From positions 4,074,001 through 4,138,000 of the forward strand of contig NZ_JAFN01000001.1 of the NCBI RefSeq assembly GCF_000526155.1: a DNA stretch of 64,000 nucleotides, in the 5' to 3' direction. A program made the position numbers and the translations under genes. The notes under the pieces were generated by a model. The model worked only from the letters and a program-made list of their open reading frames with translations, did no database searches and was not told where the DNA came from. Position 1 is the stretch's first letter. Each line of letters opens with the position of its first letter. Shown in pieces: positions 54,476 to 62,853 of this stretch. This stretch comes from Deferrisoma camini S3R1 (GTDB lineage: Bacteria > Desulfobacterota > Deferrisomatia > Deferrisomatales > Deferrisomataceae).

Positions 54476-55753
54476 ATGCGAGGCAAACGGTGGATCGGAA
54501 AAGCGTTGAGAATGGCGGGGGTGCTGGCGGCGGCGGGAGCCCTTGCCGCCCCGGCGTGGGCGGCCAAGCCGATCAAGCTGGGGGCGCCCCTGTCCACGGC
54601 GTACCTGTACGGGTGGGATGCGGAGCGGGGCATCCGGCTGGCCGTCGAGGAGATCAACGCGGCCGGCGGGGTCAAGGTGGGCGGCGAGATGCGGCCGTTC
54701 GAGGTGGAGGTGATCGACACCCGCGACCTGGAGCCCGGCGTTCCGGTGGACGACGCGATCAAGGCGGTGGAGAAGCTCATCCTCCAGCACAAGGTGGACT
54801 TCCTGGTGGGCGGGCCGGTGCGCTCCGAGGCCGCCCTGGCGGTCCTGGACCTGCTGAGCCGCTACAAAAAGGTGTCCATCGTGTCCACGGGCGTGCTGTC
54901 GCCCGCCTACCACAAGACGATCGCCAAGAACTACGACAAGTACAAGTACGCCTTCCGGATCTCGAACGAGATCGTGAACATCATCGTCAACGAGATCATG
55001 GCGGTGTTCAAGAAGCTGCGCAGCGACTTCGGTCTCGAGCGGGTCTACATCATGGTCCAGGACGTGGCCCACGCGCGCAAGTCCGGCGAGGTGGTGGAGA
55101 AGTTCCTGAAGAAGGCCGGGTTCACGGTGCTGGGCCACGACGTGTACCCCACCGGCAACACCGATTTCGCCCCCGGCCTCCTGAAGGCCCGCAAGGGCGA
55201 GGCCCAGATCCTGTTCATCTTCATGGACATGCCCGAGACCGCGATTCTACTCAAGCAGTGGAAGAACTTCCGGATGAAGAGCGTGCCGTTCGGGTTCATG
55301 TCCGCGGCCGAGCAGCCGGGGTTCTGGAAGGCCTCGAACGGCAACTGCGAGTACACCATCGTGGACGTGATCAACGGCGGGAACGCCCCGGCCGAGATCA
55401 CGCCGTGGACCATGAAGTTCGTCAACGCCTACAAGAAGCGCTGGGGCCTGGAGCCCGAGGGGTACGGCACCAGCTCCAGCTACATGGCCGTGTACGCCCT
55501 GAAGGACGCCATCGAGCGGGCCGGCACGCTCGATCCGGACGCCGTGGTCAACGCCCTGGAGACCATCGACCTGATGGGCGTGTACGGGCGGATCCGGTTC
55601 GACCCCAAGAGCCACCAGGTCATCCCGTCCACCGACCCCAACAAGGGAGCCATCTCGGCGTTCTTCCAGTGGCAGGACGGCAAGCGGGTGGTGTTCTGGC
55701 CCGAGGCCGGGGCCATGGGCACGCTCAAGCTGCCCCCCTGGATGAAGGAATAG
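54476..55753 (+). CDS. Periplasmic ABC transporter binding protein, Liv family
   Basis: A 425-residue type I periplasmic binding protein, longer than the livJ product at 5703. The signal peptide is about 29 residues, to AAPAWA. Family features include IKLGAPLSTAYLYGWD, VEEINAAGGVKVGGE, VDFLVGGPVRSEAALAV and YPTGNTDFAPGLLKARKGE. First gene of a tight operon with permeases, ATPases, a CoA ligase and a two-component pair. Proteins of this branch often bind aromatic or other carboxylic acids rather than amino acids, which fits the CoA ligase, but that is inference. ATG 54476 has an AAAGGAGGAG site. Confidence 0.88.
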   Translation: MRGKRWIGKALRMAGVLAAAGALAAPAWAAKPIKLGAPLSTAYLYGWDAERGIRLAVEEINAAGGVKVGGEMRPFEVEVIDTRDLEPGVPVDDAIKAVEKLILQHKVDFLVGGPVRSEAALAVLDLLSRYKKVSIVSTGVLSPAYHKTIAKNYDKYKYAFRISNEIVNIIVNEIMAVFKKLRSDFGLERVYIMVQDVAHARKSGEVVEKFLKKAGFTVLGHDVYPTGNTDFAPGLLKARKGEAQILFIFMDMPETAILLKQWKNFRMKSVPFGFMSAAEQPGFWKASNGNCEYTIVDVINGGNAPAEITPWTMKFVNAYKKRWGLEPEGYGTSSSYMAVYALKDAIERAGTLDPDAVVNALETIDLMGVYGRIRFDPKSHQVIPSTDPNKGAISAFFQWQDGKRVVFWPEAGAMGTLKLPPWMKE

Positions 55754-55757
55754 GGGC

Positions 55758-55789
55758 GCAGGGGGTGGGGCCCCCGCCCCGCCCCCTGC
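55758..55789 (+). terminator. Intercistronic hairpin after the binding-protein gene
   Basis: 14-bp stem (55758-55771 with 55776-55789, GCAGGGGGTGGGGC) with one G-U pair and loop CCCC, five bases after the stop. It occupies the same position as the hairpin at 5646 in the first liv operon. Confidence 0.75.
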
Positions 55790-55817
55790 CGCTCGGCGAC
55801 GCTCCGAAGGGAACGCC

Positions 55818-56684
55818 ATGGACATCGTGATCTACGGGTTCATCCAGAGTGTGGCGCTGCTGCTCATGGCCTTCGGGTTCAGCCTGGTGTACGGCGTGAG
55901 CCGGCTGCCCAACTTCGCCCACGGCGCCCTGTACGTGCTGACCGGGTTCGTGGCCTGGGCGTTCGTGAACCGGGCCGGGTGGCCCTACCCCCTGGCCGTG
56001 GTCGGCGCCTTGGCCGTGGCCGGGCTGGCCGGGCTGCTGCTCTACCAGTTCGTGCTCAAGCGGATCCGGGGCATGGAGATGTCGGAGGTGATCGCCTCGT
56101 ACGCCATCGGGCTGGCCATCCTCGAGGGGCTGCGGTGGTGGGGGTTCCGGGGCGGCACCCACGCCCTGCCCACCGTGTCGGACGGGGTGGTGTTCCTGTT
56201 CGACGTGCCCGTGGACCACCAGCGGATCCTGGTGGTCGGCGTGGGGGCGGCGCTGCTGGTGGGGATCTGGGCCTACACCCGGTTCTCCAAGGCGGGCCTG
56301 GCCCTGCGGGCCATCGCCCAGGACGAGCGGGCGGCCATGATGCTGGGCATCGACTCCGACCGCACCGGCATGCTGGCCGTGGCCCTGGGGTCGGCCCTGG
56401 CCGGCCTGGCCGCGGTGGTGATCTTCCCCCTCGGGAGCATCGTGATCGAAGAGGGGTACAAGGTGCTGATCTACGCCCTGGCGGTGTGCGTGGTGGGGGG
56501 GCTGGGCAGCTGGGTCGGCACGGTGCTGGCCTCGTTCCTGCTGGGGTTCGCCCAGTACGTGACCGTGGCCTACGGAAAGCCCCACTACCAGATGGTGGTG
56601 ATGCTGCTGGCCATCGTGGTGACCCTGGTGGTCCGGCCGTCGGGGCTGTTCGGCCGGCAGAAGTCCTTGGAGGAGCGGGTGTGA
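55818..56684 (+). CDS. LivH-type ABC permease (second system)
   Basis: A 288-residue membrane permease. VYGVSRLPNFAHGALYVLTG replaces the usual NFAHG-containing block, and ALRAIAQDERAAMMLGIDSDR is the ATPase-contact loop. About eight helices. The stop overlaps the next permease start (GTGA). ATG 55818 is preceded by GAAGGGAACG. Confidence 0.9.
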   Translation: MDIVIYGFIQSVALLLMAFGFSLVYGVSRLPNFAHGALYVLTGFVAWAFVNRAGWPYPLAVVGALAVAGLAGLLLYQFVLKRIRGMEMSEVIASYAIGLAILEGLRWWGFRGGTHALPTVSDGVVFLFDVPVDHQRILVVGVGAALLVGIWAYTRFSKAGLALRAIAQDERAAMMLGIDSDRTGMLAVALGSALAGLAAVVIFPLGSIVIEEGYKVLIYALAVCVVGGLGSWVGTVLASFLLGFAQYVTVAYGKPHYQMVVMLLAIVVTLVVRPSGLFGRQKSLEERV

Positions 56685-57700
56685 ACGCGCAACCCCAGCG
56701 AAGGAAGGAACGGATCGACCGGGGCATCAAGGCCCGGGCCGAGACCATCTACGCCCTGAGCTCCCTGGAGGAGCTGGCCTACCTGCTGGGCCCGAGGCTC
56801 CTGTTCATCGTGGGCTTCCTGGCCCTGCCCCTGATTCTGGCGCCGTGGCCCTACTGGCACCGGGTGGCCCTGTCGGTGTGCGTGCTGGGCCTGGTGTCGG
56901 TGTCGTTCGACTTCCTGGCAAACCAGGTGGGCCTGGTCTCCCTGGGCGGGGCGTTCTTCTTCGGGGTGGGCGGGTACACGGCGGCCCTGCTGAACACGGC
57001 CTGGGGGCTGCCGCCGGTGCTCGCGATCGGGCTGGCCACCGTGGTGGGCGCCGGCATCTGCGCCGTGCTGATCTCGCCGTGCCTGCCCCTGCGGGGCATC
57101 TACTTCGCCATCGTGACCCTGATGTACCCCCTACTGATGACCCGCATCATCGAGGCGGCCGACATCCTGGGCGGCACCGAGGGGTTCCGGGGCATCGCCG
57201 GGTTCTCGTCGGTGTGGACCGAGGCCTACGGGCTGATCCTGGGGCTCCTGGTGGGGGTGTTCGGCCTGCGGCGGTACCTGGCCGAGGACGCCGGCCTGGT
57301 GATCCGGGCCGTCAAGGAGAACGACCAGTCGGTGCGAGCCTCGGGCATCAGCGTGGCCGGCGTGCGGTTCAAGGCCCTGTACCTGGCCGGGCTGCTCGGC
57401 TGCTTCGCCGGCGCCTACTACGTGCACATGTATCGGAGCGTGGGGATCTCGGCGTTCGCCCTGGATCTGTCGATCCTGCCGATCGCGGCCACCGTGATCG
57501 GGGGGGGCGGCACCCTGGTGGGGCCGGTGATTGGAAGCCTGATCCTGGTGCCCCTGTCCGAGGTGCTCCGGGACTTCGGGTCGCTGCGGATCGTGGTGTA
57601 CTCGCTGGTGCTGGCCGGGTTCGTGGTGTTCCGCAGCGAGGGGATCCTGGTGTTCGCCGCGCGCAAGTACCAGCAGTTCGAGAGGTGGGTCGAGGTATGA
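56681..57700 (+). CDS. LivM-type ABC permease (second system)
   Basis: A 339-residue permease with about ten helices. It has a hydrophilic N-terminal leader of about 40 residues (NAQPQRRKERIDRGIKARAE) before the first helix; features are FLANQVGLVSLGGAFFFGVG, RGIYFAIVTLMYPL and VIRAVKENDQSVRASGISV. GTG 56681 overlaps the preceding stop and its own stop overlaps the next start (ATGA). Confidence 0.9.
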   Translation: MNAQPQRRKERIDRGIKARAETIYALSSLEELAYLLGPRLLFIVGFLALPLILAPWPYWHRVALSVCVLGLVSVSFDFLANQVGLVSLGGAFFFGVGGYTAALLNTAWGLPPVLAIGLATVVGAGICAVLISPCLPLRGIYFAIVTLMYPLLMTRIIEAADILGGTEGFRGIAGFSSVWTEAYGLILGLLVGVFGLRRYLAEDAGLVIRAVKENDQSVRASGISVAGVRFKALYLAGLLGCFAGAYYVHMYRSVGISAFALDLSILPIAATVIGGGGTLVGPVIGSLILVPLSEVLRDFGSLRIVVYSLVLAGFVVFRSEGILVFAARKYQQFERWVEV

Positions 57701-58473
57701 GCGGAACCGGTCCGATCCTGGAGCTGCGCAACGTGTCCATGCACTTCGGCGGTATCCGGGCGGTGGAGAACGTGAGCTTTCGGGTGGAGCCCGGAGAGGT
57801 GGTGGGCATCATCGGCCCCAACGGGTCGGGCAAGACCACCCTGATCAACTGCATCACCGGGTTCCTGAAACCCACCCGGGGCAAGGTGCTGTTCCACGGC
57901 CGCGACATCACAGGCATGCCGGCCCACAAGGTGGCCCAGCTCGGCATCACCCGCACGTTCCAGATCATGCGGCCGTACCACTCCCTGCCGGCCTACAAGA
58001 ACCTGGTGGTGCCTCTGTGCTCGCCCCGGGCCCGCCGCACCGGCGGGTGGCGGGGCGGGGGCCGGCACGGCGACCGCGACACCGTGGCCCTCGACATCCT
58101 GGAGGAGCTGGGGTTCGAGCGGGACTCCCGGGTGCCCTTTCAGGCGGCCGGCACCCTGCCCACCGGGTACCTGAAGCGCCTGGAGCTGGGCCGGTGCCTG
58201 GCCCTGAGCCCCGAGGTGCTGATCTGCGACGAGGTGTTCTCGGGCCTGTCGGCCAGCGAGATCGCGAGCCTGGTGCCCCTGATCCGCAAGATCAACGAGC
58301 AGGGGCTCACGATCCTGATGATCGAGCACCGGCTGCGCGAGCTGTTCCAGGTGGCCCGGAGGGTGGTGGCCCTGTCGTACGGCGAGAAGATCACCGAAGG
58401 CCCGCCCGAGGAGGTGACGGCCCACCCCAAGGTGCGCGAGGCCTACCTGGGGTCGGAGGAAGAGGGATGCTAG
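57697..58473 (+). CDS. LivG-type ABC ATPase (second system)
   Basis: A 258-residue ABC ATPase. Walker A GPNGSGKTT, Q-loop TRTFQIM, Walker B VLICDEVFSGL and switch histidine MIEHRLREL are present. The signature reads LPTGYLKRLELGRCLA instead of LSYGDQRRLE, so this is a divergent LivG branch. It has no membrane-like insertion and is the normal length, in contrast to the livG at 2351. The gene overlaps its neighbours at both ends (ATGA upstream, 7 bp downstream). Confidence 0.9.
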   Translation: MSGTGPILELRNVSMHFGGIRAVENVSFRVEPGEVVGIIGPNGSGKTTLINCITGFLKPTRGKVLFHGRDITGMPAHKVAQLGITRTFQIMRPYHSLPAYKNLVVPLCSPRARRTGGWRGGGRHGDRDTVALDILEELGFERDSRVPFQAAGTLPTGYLKRLELGRCLALSPEVLICDEVFSGLSASEIASLVPLIRKINEQGLTILMIEHRLRELFQVARRVVALSYGEKITEGPPEEVTAHPKVREAYLGSEEEGC

Positions 58474-59219
58474 AGGTCCGGGAACTGCTGGTGTTCTACG
58501 AGAACATGCTGGCCCTCAACAACCTCACCCTCCGGTGCGCCCAGGGCCAGGTGGTGGGCGTGTTCGGGGCGAACAGCGCCGGCAAGTCCACCCTGATGTA
58601 CGCCGTGAGCGGCATCCTCTTGGACATCGCCTACAAAGAGAAGGTGCGCGGGGGCGAGCGGATCACCCAGTTCGGCGAGATCCTCTACGAGGGCGAGCCG
58701 GTGGGGCACCTCAAGGCGTTCCAGCGGGCCCGGCGGGGCCTGGTGCTGTGCCCGGAGCGGCGCCGGCTGTTCCCCGAGTGCACCGTGATCGAGAACCTGA
58801 AGATCGGGGGGTACCTGGCCACCCGGGCCCAGGTGAAGGAGACCCTGGAGTTCGTGCTGGAGCTGTTCCCCCGGCTCCAGGATCTGCGGCGGCGCCAGGC
58901 CGGGTTCCTGAGCGGGGGCGAGCAGCAGATGGTGGCGATCGGCCGGGCGCTCATGGCCCAGCCCAGGCTGCTGCTCCTGGACGAGCCCCTCCTGGGGCTC
59001 GCGCCCTCCATCCAGCACGACGTGATGCAGGCGGTGCCCAAGATCCGGTCGGAGCGGGGGGTCACGGTGGTCGTGGCCGAGCAGTACGCACGGCCGGTGC
59101 TGCCGTACGTGGACTACGCCTACATCGTGGAGAACGGCTCCACCGTGCTCGAGGGCACCCGGCAGGAGCTGCTGGACAACCCCGACGTGCGCGCCGCCTA
59201 CCTCGGGGGCATGGGGTAA
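58467..59219 (+). CDS. LivF-type ABC ATPase (second system)
   Basis: A 250-residue ABC ATPase. Walker A GANSAGKST, LCPERRRLFPECTVIENL (Q-loop region), signature LSGGEQQMVAIGRAL and Walker B LLLLDEPLLGLAP are intact. An insertion of about ten residues (YKEKVRGGERITQ) follows the first strands. The ATG overlaps the previous gene by 7 bp, and the CoA ligase follows after one base (GTG start). Confidence 0.9.
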   Translation: MLEVRELLVFYENMLALNNLTLRCAQGQVVGVFGANSAGKSTLMYAVSGILLDIAYKEKVRGGERITQFGEILYEGEPVGHLKAFQRARRGLVLCPERRRLFPECTVIENLKIGGYLATRAQVKETLEFVLELFPRLQDLRRRQAGFLSGGEQQMVAIGRALMAQPRLLLLDEPLLGLAPSIQHDVMQAVPKIRSERGVTVVVAEQYARPVLPYVDYAYIVENGSTVLEGTRQELLDNPDVRAAYLGGMG

Positions 59220-59220
59220 T

Positions 59221-60942
59221 GTGGCCGAAGGCCCCCAGACCGTGGACCGTGGACCGATGAACGACGAACGCCTGTACACGCTGGAAGGTCTCAGGATTCC
59301 CGAGGAGGGGGGCGGGGAGTACACGTACACCCGGTTCTTCCGGATGGCCGAGCGCTACCTGGGCCGGACGGCCCTGGTGTACCTGGGCACCCGGTACACC
59401 TACCGGTGGCTGCGCGAGGCCGTGGAGCGGTTCGCCACGGCCCTGGCCCGGCTGGGGGTGGGGCCCCAGGACCGGGTCATGCTGTACCTGGCCAACTGCC
59501 CCCAGTGGGTGGTGGCCAACTTCGCGGTCCAGCGGATCGGGGCCGTGGTGGTGCCGGTGTCGCCCATCTACACGGCCCACGAGCTCCAGTACCTGGTGGA
59601 GGACGCCGGGGTGGAGACCGTGATCTGCCAGGACACGAACTTCGGTTACGTGCAGGAGGTGCTCGAGCGCACGGGGCTCCAGCGGATCGTGGTGACCAAC
59701 CTGACCGAGCTGCTCCCCCGGTGGAAGACCGCGGTGGGCCACCTGCTCGACCGCATCCCCCGGGGCCGGGTGGCCTGGGGCGAGGCCGTGCACCGGTTCG
59801 GGGAGCTGCTGCGCCGCACGCCCCCCTCGCCGCCCGAGGTGGAGGTGGACCCCTGGCGGGACCTGGCCTACATCATGTACACGGGCGGCACCACCGGGTT
59901 CCCCAAGGGCGTGCCGGGCAACCACGCCACCGAGGTGGGCTACATCCGCGACGTGATGGAGGAGGTGCTGGCCCCGGGCATCGAGCAGGGCACGGACCGC
60001 ATCATCATGGTCAACCCCCTGTACCACATCATGGCCAAGGGGTTCCTGATCGCCACCACCTTGAACTACGGCAACACCGCGGTGCTCATGCCCGTGCCCC
60101 ACGTGGACGCCGTGCTGCGGGAGATCGAGCGGCACCGGGTGCGGTGGTTCCTGGGGGTGCCGGCCCTGTACCGCATGATCCTGGAGCACGACCGGGTGGA
60201 CCAGTACCGGCTCGACTCGCTGCGCTACTGCTTCTGCGGGGGTGACGTGCTGCCCCGCGAGGTGTTCAACCGGTGGCGCGAGCGCACCGGCGTGGCCATC
60301 CGGCAGGTCTACGGCGCCACCGAGGTGGGCCACGTGGCCTACGGGCGGCTCGACGAGGAGCCCGAGCCCGACGTGATCGGCCGGCCCCTGCGCTCCTACC
60401 GGTGCCGGGTGGTGGACCCCGAGACCCTGGAGCCGGTGCCCCGGGGCGAGGTAGGGGAACTCCTGGTGACCTCGGACTTCACGATCAAGAGCTACTGGAA
60501 CAAGCCGGTGGAGACCGAGAAGGCCTATGTGGAGCTGGACGGCGAGATCTTCTACCGTATGGGCGACTTCGTGAGCGAGTCGGAGCACGGGCACCTGCGG
60601 TTCATGGAGCGCACGGCCGACGTGATCAAGTACAAGGGGTACCGGGTGAGCGCCTCCGAGGTGGAGGCCGTGCTCCAGGACCACCCCACGGTGGTGGGGG
60701 CCTGCGTGGTGGGGGTGGAGGACCCCAAGGTGGGCGAGCGGATCAAGGCCATCGTGGTCCTGAAGCACGACGCCAAGGGGGTGGCCGGCACCGAGCTGCG
60801 CAAGTGGTGCAAGGAGCGGCTCGCGCCCTACAAGGTGCCCCACTACATCGAGTTCCGCGACATGCTGCCCAAGAGCAAGGTGGGCAAGCTCCTGCGGCGC
60901 GAGGTGCGCGAGGAGGAGCGGCGCAAGGCCCAGGGGGCGTAG
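59221..60942 (+). CDS. AMP-forming acyl/aryl-CoA ligase
   Basis: Activates a carboxylic acid with ATP and CoA through an acyl-adenylate. The 573-residue protein has the P-loop motif YTGGTTGFPKG (220-230), IRQVYGATEVGHVAYG, the aspartate YRMGDFVS and the C-terminal catalytic lysine in PKSKVGKLLRRE (Lys556). The adjacent Liv-type importer suggests that it activates the imported acid. The start is uncertain. GTG 59221 lies one base after the upstream stop, and ATG 59257 begins MNDERLYTLEG within a heptamer repeat. The substrate is unknown; benzoate-like, medium-chain or branched acids are all possible. Confidence 0.88.
   Translation: MAEGPQTVDRGPMNDERLYTLEGLRIPEEGGGEYTYTRFFRMAERYLGRTALVYLGTRYTYRWLREAVERFATALARLGVGPQDRVMLYLANCPQWVVANFAVQRIGAVVVPVSPIYTAHELQYLVEDAGVETVICQDTNFGYVQEVLERTGLQRIVVTNLTELLPRWKTAVGHLLDRIPRGRVAWGEAVHRFGELLRRTPPSPPEVEVDPWRDLAYIMYTGGTTGFPKGVPGNHATEVGYIRDVMEEVLAPGIEQGTDRIIMVNPLYHIMAKGFLIATTLNYGNTAVLMPVPHVDAVLREIERHRVRWFLGVPALYRMILEHDRVDQYRLDSLRYCFCGGDVLPREVFNRWRERTGVAIRQVYGATEVGHVAYGRLDEEPEPDVIGRPLRSYRCRVVDPETLEPVPRGEVGELLVTSDFTIKSYWNKPVETEKAYVELDGEIFYRMGDFVSESEHGHLRFMERTADVIKYKGYRVSASEVEAVLQDHPTVVGACVVGVEDPKVGERIKAIVVLKHDAKGVAGTELRKWCKERLAPYKVPHYIEFRDMLPKSKVGKLLRREVREEERRKAQGA
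59239..59266. repeat. Heptamer repeat spanning the CoA ligase start region
   Basis: Units ACCGTGG, ACCGTGG, ACCGATG, AACGACG. It falls between the stop of the LivF-type gene and MNDER of the ligase; the third unit contains the in-frame ATG 59257. It resembles the series at 52791-52818. Confidence 0.65.
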
Positions 60943-60964
60943 GGGTGGGCCTTCGGCCCGCTGC

Positions 60965-61004
60965 GCGGCTGGGCAGCTAGGCGGCTGGGCAGTTGGGCGG
61001 ATAG
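60965..61004. repeat. Octamer repeat, GCTGGNAG family
   Basis: Units GCGGCTGG, GCAGCTAG, GCGGCTGG, GCAGTTGG, GCGGATAG, preceded by the mini-hairpin GGGCCTTCGGCCC. It fills the gap between the CoA ligase and the sensor kinase. Confidence 0.8.
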
Positions 61005-61062
61005 CTGCGGGCCATTCCGGAACGCCACACCAATTTCTGATCCGAGAGGGTTCTTGATCTCC

Positions 61063-62853
61063 ATGAAACGTTGGGGGGTGGCACTGGCATCGGTTCTTCT
61101 GGCGGCCGCCTTGCTCGTCTGGGTCACCCGCACCGCGGACCGGATCCGGGACGAGGCCCTGGAGCGGTTCTTCGAGCAGTACAACCACCAGCAGCTCCTC
61201 CTGGCCCGGCAGGCCGGCCGGACCATCGAGGGCATCTTCGCCACCTTCCGCCGCAACCTCTCTCTCGTGGCCAGCCTGTTCGAGCAGGGGCAGGTCACGG
61301 CGGACGAGGCCCGCCGGTTCTCCAACAGCCTGCGCCGGATCTACGAGACCCTCTCGGACCTCCCCATCATCGACCTGGTGGTGTTCGACCGCGAGGGCAC
61401 GGTGGTGGCCATCGTACCCGAGGACGCCTACACCCTGGGCCGCAACTACTCGTGGCGGGGCTACTTCCGCTGGGCCCGGGACCGGGGCCGGCCCGGGCAG
61501 GTGTACGTGACCCCCTTCATGACCATGAAGGGCGGCCAGCACCGGGGCGACAAGGCCCTGATCGTGGCCGAGGGCATCTACGGCCCCGGGGGGGAGTTCA
61601 AGGGCGTGGTGACCTTCACCGTGAACTTCGACCGGCTGGCCCAGGACCACATCCTGTCGGTGCGGATCGGCAAGGAGGGGTACGCCTGGCTGGTGGACGC
61701 GGACGAGCGCAGCGTGCTCGTGGACCCGGCCGGCAAGATCGGGGGCCAGAGCTTCGAGCAGGCGTTCCACGACCGGTGGCCGGTGCTGTATCGCCTGCTG
61801 GACCGGGCGGCCCGGGAGCGCCGGCCGGGGGTGGGGTGGTACGAGTTCGAGGACCCCTCCGACCCGGAGAAGACCGTGCGCAAGCTGGTGGGGTACACTC
61901 CGGTGCGGGTCCAGCAGCGGGTATGGATCCTGGGGGTGTGCACCCCGGTGCGCGAGGTCGAGGCCGTGATGGGCACCTTCCTGAAGGAGCAGGGCCGGTT
62001 CACGGCGGCCGCCATCGGCGCGATCCTCCTGGGAAGCCTGGTGGTGGCCTCGGCCCTGACCGCGTGGAACCGGGCCCTGAGCCGGCGGGTCGAGGCCCGC
62101 ACCCGCGACCTGAACCGGGCCCGCAGCGAGCTGGAGGCCGCGTTCGACGAGATCGTGGCGGCCAAGCGCATGGCGGCCGCGGGCAACCTGGCCCTGGGCG
62201 TGGTCCACGAGATCCGAAACCCCCTGTCCTCGATCCGGATGAACATCCAGATGCTCCGGGAGACCGTGCGCCCCGACGGCGACGCCGAGGAGAACTTCGC
62301 GATCATCGAGGAGGAGATCCAGCGCCTGAACGGGCTGCTCCAGGGGATCCTCTCGTTCGCCCGGCCCCAGCACCCCACCGTGGTGCCGGTGGACCTGGGC
62401 GGCGTGGTGCGGGGGGTGACCGCCCTGTGCGAGGAGCGGCTCCGCCACGCCGGCATCGACGTGGCCGTGGTCGTGGACGACGGCATGCCGCCCGTGCCGT
62501 GCGACCCGGACCAGGTGCGGCAGGTGGTGCTCAACCTGGTGCTGAACGCCACCGAGGCCATGGAGCCGGCCGGGCCGGTGCGGCGGCTCCGGATCGAGGT
62601 GGGGCGGGACGGTCCCTGGGCCGTGGTGCGGGTGGCCGACACCGGGCCGGGCATCCCGCCCGAGGTGCTCGAGAACCTGTTCGACCCGTTCGTCACCACC
62701 AAGGCGGGCGGCGGCGGGCTGGGCCTGGCCGTGAGCCAGCGGATCGTGCTGCGCCACGGCGGCCGGATCCAGGCGGAGAACGGCCCGAACGGCGGGGCCG
62801 TGCTCACCGTGTACCTGCCGGTGGACGGCCCGCCCGCAGGGGAGGAGGCATGA
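61063..62853 (+). CDS. Membrane sensor histidine kinase (dCache type)
   Basis: A 596-residue two-helix membrane kinase. Helices at about 5-23 and 322-342 enclose a periplasmic dCache-like sensor (residues about 25-320; LVVFDREGTVVAIVPED, GRNYSWRGYFRWA, VTPFMTMKGGQHRGDKALIVA are typical of dCache ligand pockets for small organic acids). The HisKA domain has phospho-acceptor His382 (LGVVHEIRNPLSSIRMN) and the HATPase domain shows LVLNATEAM and ADTGPGIPP. It is coupled to the next gene by ATGA. ATG 61063 is preceded by GAGGG at 12 bases, and TTG 61054 is an alternative. Confidence 0.88.
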   Translation: MKRWGVALASVLLAAALLVWVTRTADRIRDEALERFFEQYNHQQLLLARQAGRTIEGIFATFRRNLSLVASLFEQGQVTADEARRFSNSLRRIYETLSDLPIIDLVVFDREGTVVAIVPEDAYTLGRNYSWRGYFRWARDRGRPGQVYVTPFMTMKGGQHRGDKALIVAEGIYGPGGEFKGVVTFTVNFDRLAQDHILSVRIGKEGYAWLVDADERSVLVDPAGKIGGQSFEQAFHDRWPVLYRLLDRAARERRPGVGWYEFEDPSDPEKTVRKLVGYTPVRVQQRVWILGVCTPVREVEAVMGTFLKEQGRFTAAAIGAILLGSLVVASALTAWNRALSRRVEARTRDLNRARSELEAAFDEIVAAKRMAAAGNLALGVVHEIRNPLSSIRMNIQMLRETVRPDGDAEENFAIIEEEIQRLNGLLQGILSFARPQHPTVVPVDLGGVVRGVTALCEERLRHAGIDVAVVVDDGMPPVPCDPDQVRQVVLNLVLNATEAMEPAGPVRRLRIEVGRDGPWAVVRVADTGPGIPPEVLENLFDPFVTTKAGGGGLGLAVSQRIVLRHGGRIQAENGPNGGAVLTVYLPVDGPPAGEEA

